From the NCBI RefSeq assembly GCF_000612625.1, contig NZ_CCAS010000032.1, forward strand, positions 1 through 50,746: 50,746 nt of DNA. Direction: 5' to 3'. The stretch's first letter is position 1, and each line of letters opens with the position of its first letter. The translations under genes were made by a program, and so were the position numbers. The notes under the pieces were generated by a model. It was given only the letters and a program-made list of their open reading frames with translations, did no database searches and was not told the origin of the DNA. Origin of the DNA: Neobacillus jeddahensis. GTDB taxonomy: Bacteria > Bacillota > Bacilli > Bacillales > Cytobacillaceae. Of this stretch, positions 42,278 to 50,746 are shown one piece after another.

Positions 42278-45200
42278 TTAAATTCTTTGAATCATAAATT
42301 CAAATTCTATCGATTGGTCAGCAGGAATAAGGTATTCATCATGAACTGGTGCTCCCCAGCTGTCGTCACCACCAACCCCCATTTGCTTGCCTGCTACTGT
42401 CACCACCGTGTAGTGGACATTCGGAAGCTCAAATAAATGATGAGCATGTTCAAGTTCAAAAGCCGTATATGGTGAAAAATTACATTCTACTGGCTCTGAA
42501 ACGAAGGAAATTCTCATTCCCTGTCCCTTTTTGTTTGTGACACAGACCCACCGTACTCCGGTACGATTTCCAGATTCCTGCGGCATAAGATAGCCAGCCT
42601 GTTGATCATCTACTTGATTATTAAAGATGCCAAGTCTTGCTCCCCTCATCCGGTCGGAGTAATTCTCTTCAGGTCCCATTGCATACCACTCCAATTGGTT
42701 ATAGTCAGCAGGGATCTTAAACGATAGAGCAAAGGTTGGGATTTGCGGCAGATTAGCTACACCATTGTAAACTGACTTAACATGCACGCTACCATCAACT
42801 AAGACCGTATAACTTGTCACGACCCTTATTTCTGAGTGAATCGAAAATTGATAGGTAAAGGCTATACAGGTTGCTCCAGCCTCCTTCGTAATAGTAGTCG
42901 CAACACATTTACGTGCAAGACTCGCCGCATACCAGAGCCCTGAATGGAATCCCTGTGAGAAACCTCTATCGTTATCCGTAGTGGCTCTCCAGAAAAGCGG
43001 TGCAGGAGGAAGGGCGATCATCTCACGACCTGCATAGTTAAGCGAGGTTAAACTCCCCGCCTGCTTTGAGAACATAATTGTAAAATCACTTCCATGGACG
43101 CCAATATTGGCATCCCCCTCTACGACTCGTAAAGCTCCTGCAATAGCTGGTTTCACTTCATTCGTTTTGACATGGTAGATATACTGGCCAAAAGCTATCT
43201 CGTATCCAGCATCTGCCCAGCGAGTGCTTTCCTTGAGCTTAAAGCTAGTATGAATACAGTACTCACCAGCAGCACTTGCGATTTCCTTTGGGAACGCAAA
43301 TTCTACCCGTCCCTTACTCTGTGGTTTCACAACCACCTGAACCCTTTCTTCCCACAATCGGTTACCCTCTTGATATAGGGTGTATTCCAAATCATATTGG
43401 ACCGTATCTGTGAAGAGGTTATCATTTGAGATCGTCACACCCTTTCCATCAGGCACCAACTTGATGTTTTGATACAAATATTTTACTTCCTGCATCTTTG
43501 GTGACAGTTCACGCGTCGCATACACAATTCCATTTGTACAAAATCCATAATCTGTAGGGCGATCATCAAAATCTCCACCGTAAGCAAGGAATTCATTTCC
43601 GTAACGATCCTTCTTCATAATCGCTTGATCAATGTAATCCCAGATAAACCCACCTTGATACATAGGGTATTTTTGCTCTAAATCTGTATATTTGTCCATA
43701 CCGCCAAGTGAATTCCCCATGGCGTGCATGTATTCGCAGCTAATATAGGGTTTGTCGGGGTTTTCATTCAAATACGCTTCAATTTCAGCCGGTTTCGCAT
43801 ACATGCGGCTTTCCATATCGCTCGTATCGTTATACTTGCGGTTATGGAAAACCCCCTCATAATGCACAAGACGGCTTGGGTCAGCCTTTCGGAAATAATT
43901 GGAGACATTCAGAATCACTTCTCCCGCATACGATTCATTGCCGCAAGACCAAATCAAGATAGACGGATGATTCTTGTCCCGTTCCACCATTGAGATCGCC
44001 CGGTCCATGACAATATCCTCCCACTCTAGCTTATTTCCGGGAATGTTCCAAGATGGCTCTACTGCCCCCATCTTTTGCCACGATCCATGTGTTTCTAGAT
44101 TCATTTCATCGATTACATATATTCCGTATTCATCACATAACTCATACCAATAGCTTTGATTAGGATAATGCGAAGTCCGTACAGCATTAATGCTATGACG
44201 TTTCATCATTTTAATATCCCAGATCATATCTTCCTTGTTTATGGCACGTCCCGTTCGACAATTGAATTCATGGCGATTCACACCTTTGAAGACAATCCGT
44301 TCTCCATTGAGGCGCATTACCTTATCGACCAACTCAAACCGTCTGAAGCCAACCTTTTGTGGAACCACCTCTAGTAAACTACCGGACTCATTATAAACTT
44401 GAATAAATAACTGATATAAATAGGGATTTTCTGCACTCCAAAGTTCTGGCTGGTCGACCAGAACAGAAATGGTTCCCTTCCCTTCACTTGAAACGCCATT
44501 ACTTCCAGCAATTAAGTTGCCTTTCGCATCGTGCAGCACCAAAGCAATCCTTGCAGGGGACCTATCTACTGACAAAAGCTTTAGATCTACTTGAAGTGTC
44601 CCTTTAGTAAAGGCAGTGTCTAAATCTGCATGAATATGCGCATCAACCACATGAATTTCTGGTACTGTATAAAGGTAGACATCACGAAAAATGCCGGAAA
44701 GCCGCCAAAAATCCTGATCCTCCAGCCAACTGCCTGTACTCCTTTGATACACCTCCACGGCAAGTTTATTCTCACCTTTTTGTAAGTACGGAGTGAGTTC
44801 AAATTCTGATGGAGTGAAGGAATCTTCACTGTAGCCAATGAACTCCCCATTTAACCAGACATAAAAAGCAGACTCTACCCCTTGAAAAGAAATAAACAAG
44901 GGTTTATCTTGCATATGTGCAGGTACCGTAAACATCTTTACATAGCTGCCAACAGGATTGTGATCAGCGGGAATTTCTGGAGGCCTGATATCGTTGTGAC
45001 CATCCCACGGATACATCGTATTGACATACTGTGGTTTTCCGTAGCCTTGGAGTTGAATATGGCCGGGAACCAAGATATCTCCCCAGCCCGAACAATCAAA
45101 TTCCGACTGAAAAAAATGAGCTGGGCGATTGAAAGGATTTACACTATAGGTGAACTTCCAATTCCCGTTCAATTCATGGCGCCACTTCATTGCTCCGGCA

Positions 45201-45337
45201 TTTTTTGCCTCCACCATCGTTTCATAATAATGGTGATCAGAATGGGCAGGAAGACGATTAACAGCAAATACACTTAGATCGGATAACCAATCAAGGGTTG
45301 GGACCGTTTTCATTTTATTCTGGATCATTGTCATCAT
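42278..45337 (-). CDS. lacZ: GH2 beta-galactosidase (LacZ type)
   Basis: 1019-residue cytoplasmic beta-galactosidase of E. coli LacZ size and domain order: sugar-binding jelly roll (about 50-220), Ig-like domain, TIM barrel (about 335-630), second Ig-like domain, and C-terminal Bgal_small_N domain (about 740-1015). Acid/base E468 lies in ILIWSCGNES and the nucleophile E535 in YISCEYMHAMGNSLGG; NAVRTSHYPNQ is conserved. Releases galactose for the gal operon. RBS AGGAG with 7-nt spacing. A fragment of a lost permease gene precedes it, and a ROK repressor is divergent. Confidence 0.97.
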   Translation of the reverse strand: MMTMIQNKMKTVPTLDWLSDLSVFAVNRLPAHSDHHYYETMVEAKNAGAMKWRHELNGNWKFTYSVNPFNRPAHFFQSEFDCSGWGDILVPGHIQLQGYGKPQYVNTMYPWDGHNDIRPPEIPADHNPVGSYVKMFTVPAHMQDKPLFISFQGVESAFYVWLNGEFIGYSEDSFTPSEFELTPYLQKGENKLAVEVYQRSTGSWLEDQDFWRLSGIFRDVYLYTVPEIHVVDAHIHADLDTAFTKGTLQVDLKLLSVDRSPARIALVLHDAKGNLIAGSNGVSSEGKGTISVLVDQPELWSAENPYLYQLFIQVYNESGSLLEVVPQKVGFRRFELVDKVMRLNGERIVFKGVNRHEFNCRTGRAINKEDMIWDIKMMKRHSINAVRTSHYPNQSYWYELCDEYGIYVIDEMNLETHGSWQKMGAVEPSWNIPGNKLEWEDIVMDRAISMVERDKNHPSILIWSCGNESYAGEVILNVSNYFRKADPSRLVHYEGVFHNRKYNDTSDMESRMYAKPAEIEAYLNENPDKPYISCEYMHAMGNSLGGMDKYTDLEQKYPMYQGGFIWDYIDQAIMKKDRYGNEFLAYGGDFDDRPTDYGFCTNGIVYATRELSPKMQEVKYLYQNIKLVPDGKGVTISNDNLFTDTVQYDLEYTLYQEGNRLWEERVQVVVKPQSKGRVEFAFPKEIASAAGEYCIHTSFKLKESTRWADAGYEIAFGQYIYHVKTNEVKPAIAGALRVVEGDANIGVHGSDFTIMFSKQAGSLTSLNYAGREMIALPPAPLFWRATTDNDRGFSQGFHSGLWYAASLARKCVATTITKEAGATCIAFTYQFSIHSEIRVVTSYTVLVDGSVHVKSVYNGVANLPQIPTFALSFKIPADYNQLEWYAMGPEENYSDRMRGARLGIFNNQVDDQQAGYLMPQESGNRTGVRWVCVTNKKGQGMRISFVSEPVECNFSPYTAFELEHAHHLFELPNVHYTVVTVAGKQMGVGGDDSWGAPVHDEYLIPADQSIEFEFMIQRI

Positions 45338-45367
45338 CTGTTCACTCCTAGCAACTTTTTATTTCTA

Positions 45368-45433
45368 CTATTTCACAGACCCCATCATCCCTGCAACAAA
45401 ATGTTTTTGCAGTATCAAAAAAGGCGGGCAAAT
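45368..45433 (-). pseudogene. C-terminal remnant of a MalG-type sugar ABC permease
   Basis: Thirty nt upstream of lacZ on the same strand, 21 codons ending in TAG read LICPP, FLILQKHFVAG, MMGSVK in one frame, the typical C-terminal end of carbohydrate ABC permeases (compare FLLQKYFVxGMxxGAVK). An in-frame TAA directly precedes it, and the sequence further upstream does not continue the family. The gene was evidently removed by a deletion that left only its last exit segment. Its original neighbour was lacZ, as in ganSPQ-ganA-like operons. Confidence 0.7.
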
Positions 45434-45509
45434 TAGTTAGAAGTCACCAAGTATCCAACATCACATTGAAAGTAATCGCTGGTATGTTTAAAACATTGTA
45501 TGTGCTATT

Positions 45510-45526
45510 ATTAATATAATATTAAT
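45510..45526. promoter_or_regulatory. AT palindrome with possible divergent promoter (lacZ / ROK)
   Basis: ATTAATAT-A-ATATTAAT is a perfect 17-nt palindrome holding TATAAT (45515-45520) on the plus strand. It sits near the middle of the divergent gap and could serve as -10 for either gene or as an operator. No clear -35 is visible. The rest of 45338-45618 holds the permease remnant and a cre site. Confidence 0.45.
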
Positions 45527-45564
45527 GTATTTTTCCATAGCACGAACAGACTAAACCACCCCCA

Positions 45565-45580
45565 AAGAAAACGTTTCCTC
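45565..45580. promoter_or_regulatory. cre-like site between lacZ and the ROK regulator
   Basis: AAGAAAACGTTTCCTC has the central AAACGTTT typical of cre and fits the relaxed consensus with three mismatches, all at the outer positions. Its place in the divergent gap suggests catabolite repression of lacZ or of the regulator. Confidence 0.5.
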
Positions 45581-45618
45581 ATAATATAAAAGCTAATTAG
45601 AAAAAGGCGTGATGGTAT

Positions 45619-46845
45619 TTGAGCTACGATAGTAAAACCGGAAGTTTCGAAAGAATGAAATCATTAAATCAATCAACCGTATTAAATATGATTCGTTTAA
45701 AAGAACCCATATCAAGAGCAGAAATCGCTAAATTAACAAAGCTGACTCCACCGACAGTAAGTTCCCTAGTTGCTGAGCTGATTGAAAAAAATCTTATTAC
45801 AGAAGAGCAATCTACCAGCTCAACTTCAGGCGGAAGAAAACCAATCATGCTTCGAATTAATTATTCCGCCCATTATATCATTGGTGTCTATGCGGCAGCG
45901 GAGGTCATCCGAGTTGTCTTGACTTCAATGGACGGAAAGATTGTATCCGATTTTAGTGAAGATATTTCTGAGCTCCCTTCTAAAACGGAATTTATGAGCA
46001 TGATCAAAGAGAGTATCCACCAAGTCCTAAATAATACACAAATAAAAAGAGATATAATCCTTGGGATTGGTTTTGCCATGCACGGGCTAGTAGACCCAGA
46101 TAAAGGCTTGGCTATTTTTTCTCCGCATTTACATTTAGAGAACATACCAATTAAAGAAAGCCTCGAAACAGAATTCAATATCCCTGTTATTATCGAAAAT
46201 GATGTAAGGGCTTTAGCGATTGCGGAAAGTTGGTTTGGACAAGGTCAAGGGGTTACTGATTTTATCTGCCTTAGTGTTGCCCGTGGGATTGGTTCAGGAA
46301 TCTTTATTAATAATGAAATTTATAAGAGTTCATTTAATACGGCAGGAGAAATTGGACATACCATCTTAGATGTAAACGGTCCAACATGCCAGTGCGGGAA
46401 CAATGGTTGTTTAGAGGCCTATTCATCTGAAGTAGCCATTCTAAGCCGCGTAAGAAGTGGAATGAAAAATAATCATGACACCATTCTTCATACATGGTTG
46501 AAGAATGGTGAGAATGAACTCTCAATAAAAATGCTATTTGAGGCTGCTAAGGCAGGGGATCAATTTACCGCATTGATTTTGGAAGAAGCCGGTCAATCTC
46601 TTGGATTAGCAGCAGCCAATATGATTAATCTTCTAAAGCCCTCAAAATTGATAGTGGAAGGGACTATCTTCGAAGAGGGAGAGTTTGTTTTATCTCCACT
46701 CAAAGAAATGATCGAGAAGTATACTTTTAAAAGTCCTCATGAGGACATTTCTGTTGTTTGTTCCAACCTAGGAAAAACCGGTATGTTATTAGGAGCTGTA
46801 ACCTTGGTTTTACAAAAAATGTTTAAAACTGATGAATGCTTATAA
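45619..46845 (+). CDS. ROK-family transcriptional repressor (XylR/NagC-like)
   Basis: 408 residues. N-terminal winged helix: LNQSTVLNMIRLKEPISRAEIAKLTKLTPPTVSSLVAELIEKNLI. The ROK sugar-binding domain carries GIGFAMHG, the E-N-D segment VIIENDVRALAIAESWFGQG, GIGSGIFINNEIYKS, GEIGHTILD and the zinc motif CQCGNNGCLEAYSS. The start is TTG 45619 after AAGG; ATG 45655 is an alternative with no better RBS. Divergent from lacZ, so it probably represses lacZ and perhaps galK through TTAGT/ACTAA sites. Confidence 0.92.
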   Translation: MSYDSKTGSFERMKSLNQSTVLNMIRLKEPISRAEIAKLTKLTPPTVSSLVAELIEKNLITEEQSTSSTSGGRKPIMLRINYSAHYIIGVYAAAEVIRVVLTSMDGKIVSDFSEDISELPSKTEFMSMIKESIHQVLNNTQIKRDIILGIGFAMHGLVDPDKGLAIFSPHLHLENIPIKESLETEFNIPVIIENDVRALAIAESWFGQGQGVTDFICLSVARGIGSGIFINNEIYKSSFNTAGEIGHTILDVNGPTCQCGNNGCLEAYSSEVAILSRVRSGMKNNHDTILHTWLKNGENELSIKMLFEAAKAGDQFTALILEEAGQSLGLAAANMINLLKPSKLIVEGTIFEEGEFVLSPLKEMIEKYTFKSPHEDISVVCSNLGKTGMLLGAVTLVLQKMFKTDECL

Positions 46846-46877
46846 ACGACTCCTGACTGAGGAGGAATAAACGCTAA

Positions 46878-46906
46878 AAGCGAACGGTGCCTGACACCGT
46901 TCGCTT
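46878..46906 (+). repeat. GTGTCAGGCACC-family palindrome acting as ROK-gene terminator
   Basis: AAGCGAACGGTG and CACCGTTCGCTT pair perfectly around CCTGA, followed by ATTTTG. The centre reads GGTGCCTGACACC, the core of the repeat family, with new flanking arms. It lies 33 nt after the ROK stop and could terminate both this gene and the convergent GH2 gene. Confidence 0.75.
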
Positions 46907-46980
46907 ATTTTGAATCACTATATAAAAGGGGGTAATACACTTTTTAATAAAAACCTTCACCTTCTGTAATGCAGTTCAAC

Positions 46981-48786
46981 TTAGAACTTCACGATAGTTG
47001 AATGCCACATATCATTAATTTCTCTTATTTTTGTCAGTTCACATTTTGGTTCTCTATTATAGGATAATAATCCGTTGATCTCTTGTTCTACGTCTGTTAA
47101 CTGTGTATAACAAAAACCATGCAAACCTTTAGAAGCATATACCGCCTCCATTACTCGACGATAATCTTCAATAAACTCATCTTCATTTTTCACAGATGTA
47201 TAACCCCAGCCGCTATCTGCACCGACTTTAAATCCGATTCCGCCAAACTCTGTTAATAATATGGGTTCCCCTCTGTGTTCAAACCCATCGGCATAAATTC
47301 CACGATTAGCCGGTTTCGAGCTAAGGAGCGACTCCTTTGTTGATAAGGATTCCTTGAAGGCTTCATATTTTGCCTTTTCATCGTTTGAACCATGATTATA
47401 ATTGTGGATGGCGCAAATATCCGTTTCTGTAAGCTCCCAGCCATCATTAGATATCACTAAGCGGCTTGTATCAAGTGAATGGATGAGATGGTACATGGCT
47501 AAAGAATGGTGCTGTTGTTGTTTGTTTCCTTTAATATAAGGCACGCCCCAGCTCTCGTTGACCGGAACCCAAGCAACTATGGATGGGTGGTTATAATCCC
47601 GGTTGATAATTTCAAGCCATTCTTTTGTTAACCTGGAAGCCGCATCCTCGCTATAGGAAGGAAATGCTGCACATTCCCCCCATACTAAGAAACCTAATCG
47701 ATCAGCCCAATAAAGGAAGCGCGGATCTTCAACCTTTTGATGCTTTCTGCATCCGTTAAAGCCCATTTGTAATGCTAATTCAATATCCTTCTTAAAATCT
47801 TCATCCGTTGGAGCCGTTAATAACCCTTGCGGCCAATAGCCCTGATCGAGAACTAATTTTTGATAATATGGCTTGTTATTTAAATAAACCATCCCATTTT
47901 CAATATGAACCTTTCTCATCCCGAAATAAGAGTCAACTTCATCTAAATTCATTTGATTTTTTTCATCTCTTAAAGTGATCTTGATATCAAATAAATTGGG
48001 ATTCTCTGGTGACCAATTCCAGCCAATGTGATGAAATGAAGTTCTGAAAATCTGTCGGTTATATAGGTTAATGGAGCGCTTATTATAGGATTCATATAAC
48101 TCGATCGTATCCTTTGCTACCATTTCACCCTGAAAATCAATCTCAATGTCTACTTTCTTGTGAAGATAGTCACCTAAGACATCAAATTCAATCGTAACAT
48201 CTCCATAATCAATGTCTGGAGTAAATCTTACTTTAGATATACTTGTCGGACTTACTGGCTCTAGCCAGACTGTTTGCCATATACCTGTCGTTCTGGTGTA
48301 CCAAATCGCATCAGACTTTTCCATCCAAAATTGCTTTCCTCTAGGGATTGTTTCATCCGTCGAGGGATCTTCTACTCTAACCACGATTCGCTCATTCTCC
48401 CCTGTTAAATGATCGGAAATATCTAGGGAGAACGAAACGTGGCCGCCTTCATGGAAACCGGTATATTGTCCATTCACATAAATCCATGCACGATAATCTA
48501 CCGCGCCAAAATGAAGGATGACGCGCTGATCGGTCCAATCCTCTGGGACGGTAAATTCTCGGGCATACCAAACATGATCATGGAAGGTTGGATCATTAAT
48601 TCCACTGAGCTCTGATTGATAGGCAAACGGTACATTGATTTTTTTATCAAATGATGCAGCTTGTTGAAACCATTTTTCCTTCACGCCTGCATTGTTATCA
48701 TCAAAAGCGAAATCCCATTCGCCGTTTAAATTTAGCCATGGTTTTCTAACCAATTGAGGTCTTGGATATTCTGGTCTAAAATTCAT
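46981..48786 (-). CDS. GH2 glycoside hydrolase (beta-galactosidase/glucuronidase-like), short form
   Basis: 601-residue intracellular enzyme of family GH2: sugar-binding domain (about 10-175, with LNLNGEWDFAFDD), Ig-like domain (about 180-290) and TIM barrel (about 295-595). Acid/base E411 in VAWVPVNESWGVP and nucleophile E513 in PILLTEFGG. It lacks the C-terminal domains of LacZ. Specificity within GH2 (galactoside, glucuronide, arabinoside) cannot be set from motifs. It lies 53 nt behind a small membrane-protein gene and two sugar permease genes, so it probably hydrolyses the sugar they import. Confidence 0.9.
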   Translation of the reverse strand: MNFRPEYPRPQLVRKPWLNLNGEWDFAFDDNNAGVKEKWFQQAASFDKKINVPFAYQSELSGINDPTFHDHVWYAREFTVPEDWTDQRVILHFGAVDYRAWIYVNGQYTGFHEGGHVSFSLDISDHLTGENERIVVRVEDPSTDETIPRGKQFWMEKSDAIWYTRTTGIWQTVWLEPVSPTSISKVRFTPDIDYGDVTIEFDVLGDYLHKKVDIEIDFQGEMVAKDTIELYESYNKRSINLYNRQIFRTSFHHIGWNWSPENPNLFDIKITLRDEKNQMNLDEVDSYFGMRKVHIENGMVYLNNKPYYQKLVLDQGYWPQGLLTAPTDEDFKKDIELALQMGFNGCRKHQKVEDPRFLYWADRLGFLVWGECAAFPSYSEDAASRLTKEWLEIINRDYNHPSIVAWVPVNESWGVPYIKGNKQQQHHSLAMYHLIHSLDTSRLVISNDGWELTETDICAIHNYNHGSNDEKAKYEAFKESLSTKESLLSSKPANRGIYADGFEHRGEPILLTEFGGIGFKVGADSGWGYTSVKNEDEFIEDYRRVMEAVYASKGLHGFCYTQLTDVEQEINGLLSYNREPKCELTKIREINDMWHSTIVKF

Positions 48787-48839
48787 ATTTCTCTCTCCTT
48801 AATAAGTGACAGATATCATATTTTAAAAATGCAATACCT

Positions 48840-49247
48840 TTATAAGCCTAATGCAGCTTTTATCGGTTTATTTTTTGCTAATGCCATAACAGCTGCTGCC
48901 AAGCAGAGAGTCAAACTGATAAAATCCGCTAAAAAGTAGAATGCAGCAGCTAAGAGGATCCAATAAATTGGAAGCTTGTACTGCAGCGTATCATCCTTCA
49001 ATAGCCTTTTGACAAAGATAATGTTCAGACCTGCAATAACAATAAATAGGAGGCCATAGGTGACAGTGAAGCTATACAGACTGTCGAACAGGGATTGGAG
49101 CCCCTTTTGTTCAAGTAATGATACGTTCGCTACGTCTACCCCTTGTTTTTTTATATAAAGTGAATAGTAAAACATGGTGATTAAACCGGTTATGAATTGC
49201 CATCCACTCGCTATATAAATCAGTTTACGTTCAAAGGATCTGCTCAT
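48840..49247 (-). CDS. Small four-helix membrane protein of unknown function
   Basis: 135 residues with four predicted helices (about 10-27, 60-78, 92-110, 112-128) and short loops. The first loop is MFYYSLYIKKQGVDVANVSLLEQKG; the C-terminus is short and basic (KNKPIKAALGL). I do not recognise the family. It lies between the MalG-type permease gene and the GH2 gene in the same direction (36 and 53 nt), so it is most likely co-transcribed and may help the transporter or act as a channel-like accessory. Confidence 0.75.
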   Translation of the reverse strand: MSRSFERKLIYIASGWQFITGLITMFYYSLYIKKQGVDVANVSLLEQKGLQSLFDSLYSFTVTYGLLFIVIAGLNIIFVKRLLKDDTLQYKLPIYWILLAAAFYFLADFISLTLCLAAAVMALAKNKPIKAALGL

Positions 49248-49283
49248 ATTTCCACTCCTTCCTGACGATTTCTCTGTGTAGGT

Positions 49284-50120
49284 TTATCCTTTTACACCAG
49301 ATGACAACGACATGGACTGCATAAAATATTTTTGGGCAAACAAGTAGAGTAGGAAGGTTGGTATTAAGGCAATCAAAGCTCCAGCTGTCCCAATTTCCGG
49401 ATAAGTAAGGTACTGACCTTGGAGTAACTGTAGTCCAGGTGTAATCGGCAGCTTATCAATATCATTAAGGACAATGGACGGCCATAAGAAGTCATTCCAT
49501 GATCCTGTAAAACTAAATAATGCAACTACAGTTAAAACAGGGCGAATGAGTGGCAGAATGATTAAGTAAAATATTTGGAATTCATTCGCCCCATCTATTC
49601 TGGCAGATTCATCAAAGGTTTTTGGTATACCTAAAACGAACTGGCGGACAAGAAAAATATTAAAAACTCCAGCAGCACCGGGAACAATGACAGCCAGCAA
49701 ATTATTTACCCATCCTAGCTTATCCATGATGCTATATAATGGAATTAAGTTGACGATTCCTGGGAACATCATCGATCCCAGCAAAATTCCAAACAAAAGG
49801 TCACGCCCTTTGAACTGTAAACGGGTGTAGCCATAAGCAGCTAATGAGACAACCACTAGAACCAATGCTGTATGACTGACCGAGATGATCAAAGAATTCA
49901 TGAACCATTTGATAACGGGGCTGGAGGCATTATTAAACAGCAAATCGCTATAATTGCTTAAGGTCCAATGAATCGGTAAAAAACTCACCGCTGCTGATTG
50001 AATTTCTTCAGACGATTTAAAAGAGGTAAAGATTCCCCAGATAAGTGGAAATACCCAGATAATAGCCATCAACAGTAAAAAAATGAAAGCTACTATTTTT
50101 GTAGATTTACTTTGTTTCAT
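49284..50120 (-). CDS. MalG-type carbohydrate ABC transporter permease
   Basis: 278-residue permease of the MalG/LacG/GanQ type with six helices. The EAA loop that contacts the ATPase is FDESARIDGANEFQIFYLIILPLIRPVL. It ends LLYLFAQKYFMQSMSLSSGVKG, the same kind of C-terminus as the remnant found upstream of lacZ. Together with the MalF-type gene 12 nt upstream it forms the channel of an oligosaccharide importer; binding protein and ATPase are outside the window (the ATPase is often a shared MsmX). Confidence 0.94.
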   Translation of the reverse strand: MKQSKSTKIVAFIFLLLMAIIWVFPLIWGIFTSFKSSEEIQSAAVSFLPIHWTLSNYSDLLFNNASSPVIKWFMNSLIISVSHTALVLVVVSLAAYGYTRLQFKGRDLLFGILLGSMMFPGIVNLIPLYSIMDKLGWVNNLLAVIVPGAAGVFNIFLVRQFVLGIPKTFDESARIDGANEFQIFYLIILPLIRPVLTVVALFSFTGSWNDFLWPSIVLNDIDKLPITPGLQLLQGQYLTYPEIGTAGALIALIPTFLLYLFAQKYFMQSMSLSSGVKG

Positions 50121-50132
50121 CTTTACTCACCT

Positions 50133-50746
50133 CTAATCCTTATCCCGTAATAAGAAAAATTGAATAGCTGAGACAACCATGATACAGACACCCAACATCA
50201 CGGCCATTGCGGAGGAGATACCAGCAATGGATAGCCCTGATCCAAAGGCATTTTCCTGAATGTACATGAGGAGTACATGGGTTGAATCACTTGGACCACC
50301 ACCTGTCAGCATTAATGGCTGTCCATAGACATTAAATTGGGCAATCGTTGTCATGACTGTGGTAAATAGAATTTGATATTTGATACTCGGGAGTGTTACT
50401 CTAAAAAACTTACTCATAACACCTGCTCCGTCCAATTCAGCCGCTTCGATTAAATCTTTCGGAACGCCATTTAATGCCGCCAAATAAATAACCATGTTGC
50501 CGCCGATTGTCCACCATACTGTGACAATGACCAGTGATATCCATGCATGCGGCTGATTATCTAGCATATTGGTTGAGATATCAAAGTAATTTTCAAGTGG
50601 ACCGTAAGAAACACTCAAAAGAAATTGCCAGATAATCATGACAGCCGAAATTGCAAATAAAGAAGGTAAGTAAAATACTGATTGAAATAGACGATTCATT
50701 TTTGGTTTTGCGGCTAAGGCAGTAGCTACTAATAGTGGGACTATAA
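50133..50746 (-). CDS. MalF-type carbohydrate ABC transporter permease (5' end cut by window edge)
   Basis: The reading frame stays open to the window edge: residues before MNRLFQSVFYLPSLF read VATALAAKPK in the same frame, the typical end of a MalF cytoplasmic segment, so the start lies beyond 50746. The visible part holds the EAA loop LIEAAELDGAGVMSKFFRVTLPSIK and the later helices, ending SAIQFFLLRDKD. Partner of the MalG-type permease. The substrate is likely the glycoside cleaved by the adjacent GH2 enzyme. Confidence 0.9.
   Translation of the reverse strand, partial: IVPLLVATALAAKPKMNRLFQSVFYLPSLFAISAVMIIWQFLLSVSYGPLENYFDISTNMLDNQPHAWISLVIVTVWWTIGGNMVIYLAALNGVPKDLIEAAELDGAGVMSKFFRVTLPSIKYQILFTTVMTTIAQFNVYGQPLMLTGGGPSDSTHVLLMYIQENAFGSGLSIAGISSAMAVMLGVCIMVVSAIQFFLLRDKD

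Noticed and set aside
46981..48786. Naming the second GH2 gene uidA (beta-glucuronidase)
   Set aside because: The motifs only show GH2 with both catalytic Glu residues; nothing decides between glucuronide, galactoside or arabinoside.

Overview
The window comes from a low-GC, endospore-former-type Firmicute of the family Bacillaceae (Bacillus/Neobacillus-like). The evidence is the gene complement (a BmrA-like exporter, YvgN-like reductase, KinB/KinD-type kinase, LacI and ROK regulators), AGGAGG-type ribosome binding sites, TTGACA/TATAAT promoters with 17-nt spacers, cre-like and CodY-like sites, and scattered palindromes built on GTGTCAGGCACC. I see no phage, insertion sequence, CRISPR array or tRNA. 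The left edge is the leader of an rRNA operon that runs off the window on the minus strand, with two tandem promoters and a boxA. The right edge cuts a sugar ABC permease gene.

Layout. 0.3-3.3 kb: a minus-strand MacA-type adaptor, a 56-codon ORF, a MacB-type permease and a PepSY-type membrane protein, with no ABC ATPase gene between adaptor and permease. 3.4-8.4 kb: adenosine deaminase, queF behind a preQ1 riboswitch, and an HxlR regulator divergent from an MFS exporter followed by an aldo/keto reductase. 8.4-12.9 kb: a GH36 alpha-galactosidase, a LemA/TPM pair and two small proteins. 13.0-16.1 kb: UDP-glucose dehydrogenase, PAP2 phosphatase and GT4 glycosyltransferase in one operon, behind four PhoP-box-like hexamers spaced exactly 11 nt apart. 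16.2-21.5 kb: a BmrA-like exporter with its own two-component system, bracketed by two near-identical palindromes, then an orphan PAS histidine kinase. 21.7-25.8 kb: a sigma-54 activator, 3-hydroxybutyrate dehydrogenase and GntP permease; the permease has a -24/-12 promoter and three ATTCCG-N6-CGGAAT sites upstream. 25.9-28.6 kb: an M20 amidohydrolase and a branched-chain amino-acid binding lipoprotein with CodY-like boxes.

28.9-46.8 kb is a galactose/lactose island: mglBAC-type ABC transporter genes; a binding protein / YesM-type kinase / YesN-type regulator trio that probably senses the sugar and activates mgl; galK-galT-galM-galR as one operon with an operator over its promoter; a GH2 beta-galactosidase (lacZ); and a divergent ROK repressor. 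A 21-codon piece of a lost sugar permease lies just upstream of lacZ. 46.9-50.7 kb holds a second locus: MalF/MalG-type permeases, a small four-helix membrane protein and a second GH2 enzyme.

Functionally, the right half imports and breaks down galactosides through the Leloir pathway under carbon-catabolite, sugar-specific and three-component control. The middle holds two well-marked regulons: a probable phosphate-starvation glycolipid or cell-wall operon, and a sigma-54 ketone-body operon. All names rest on reading motifs and remembered families; no database search was run.
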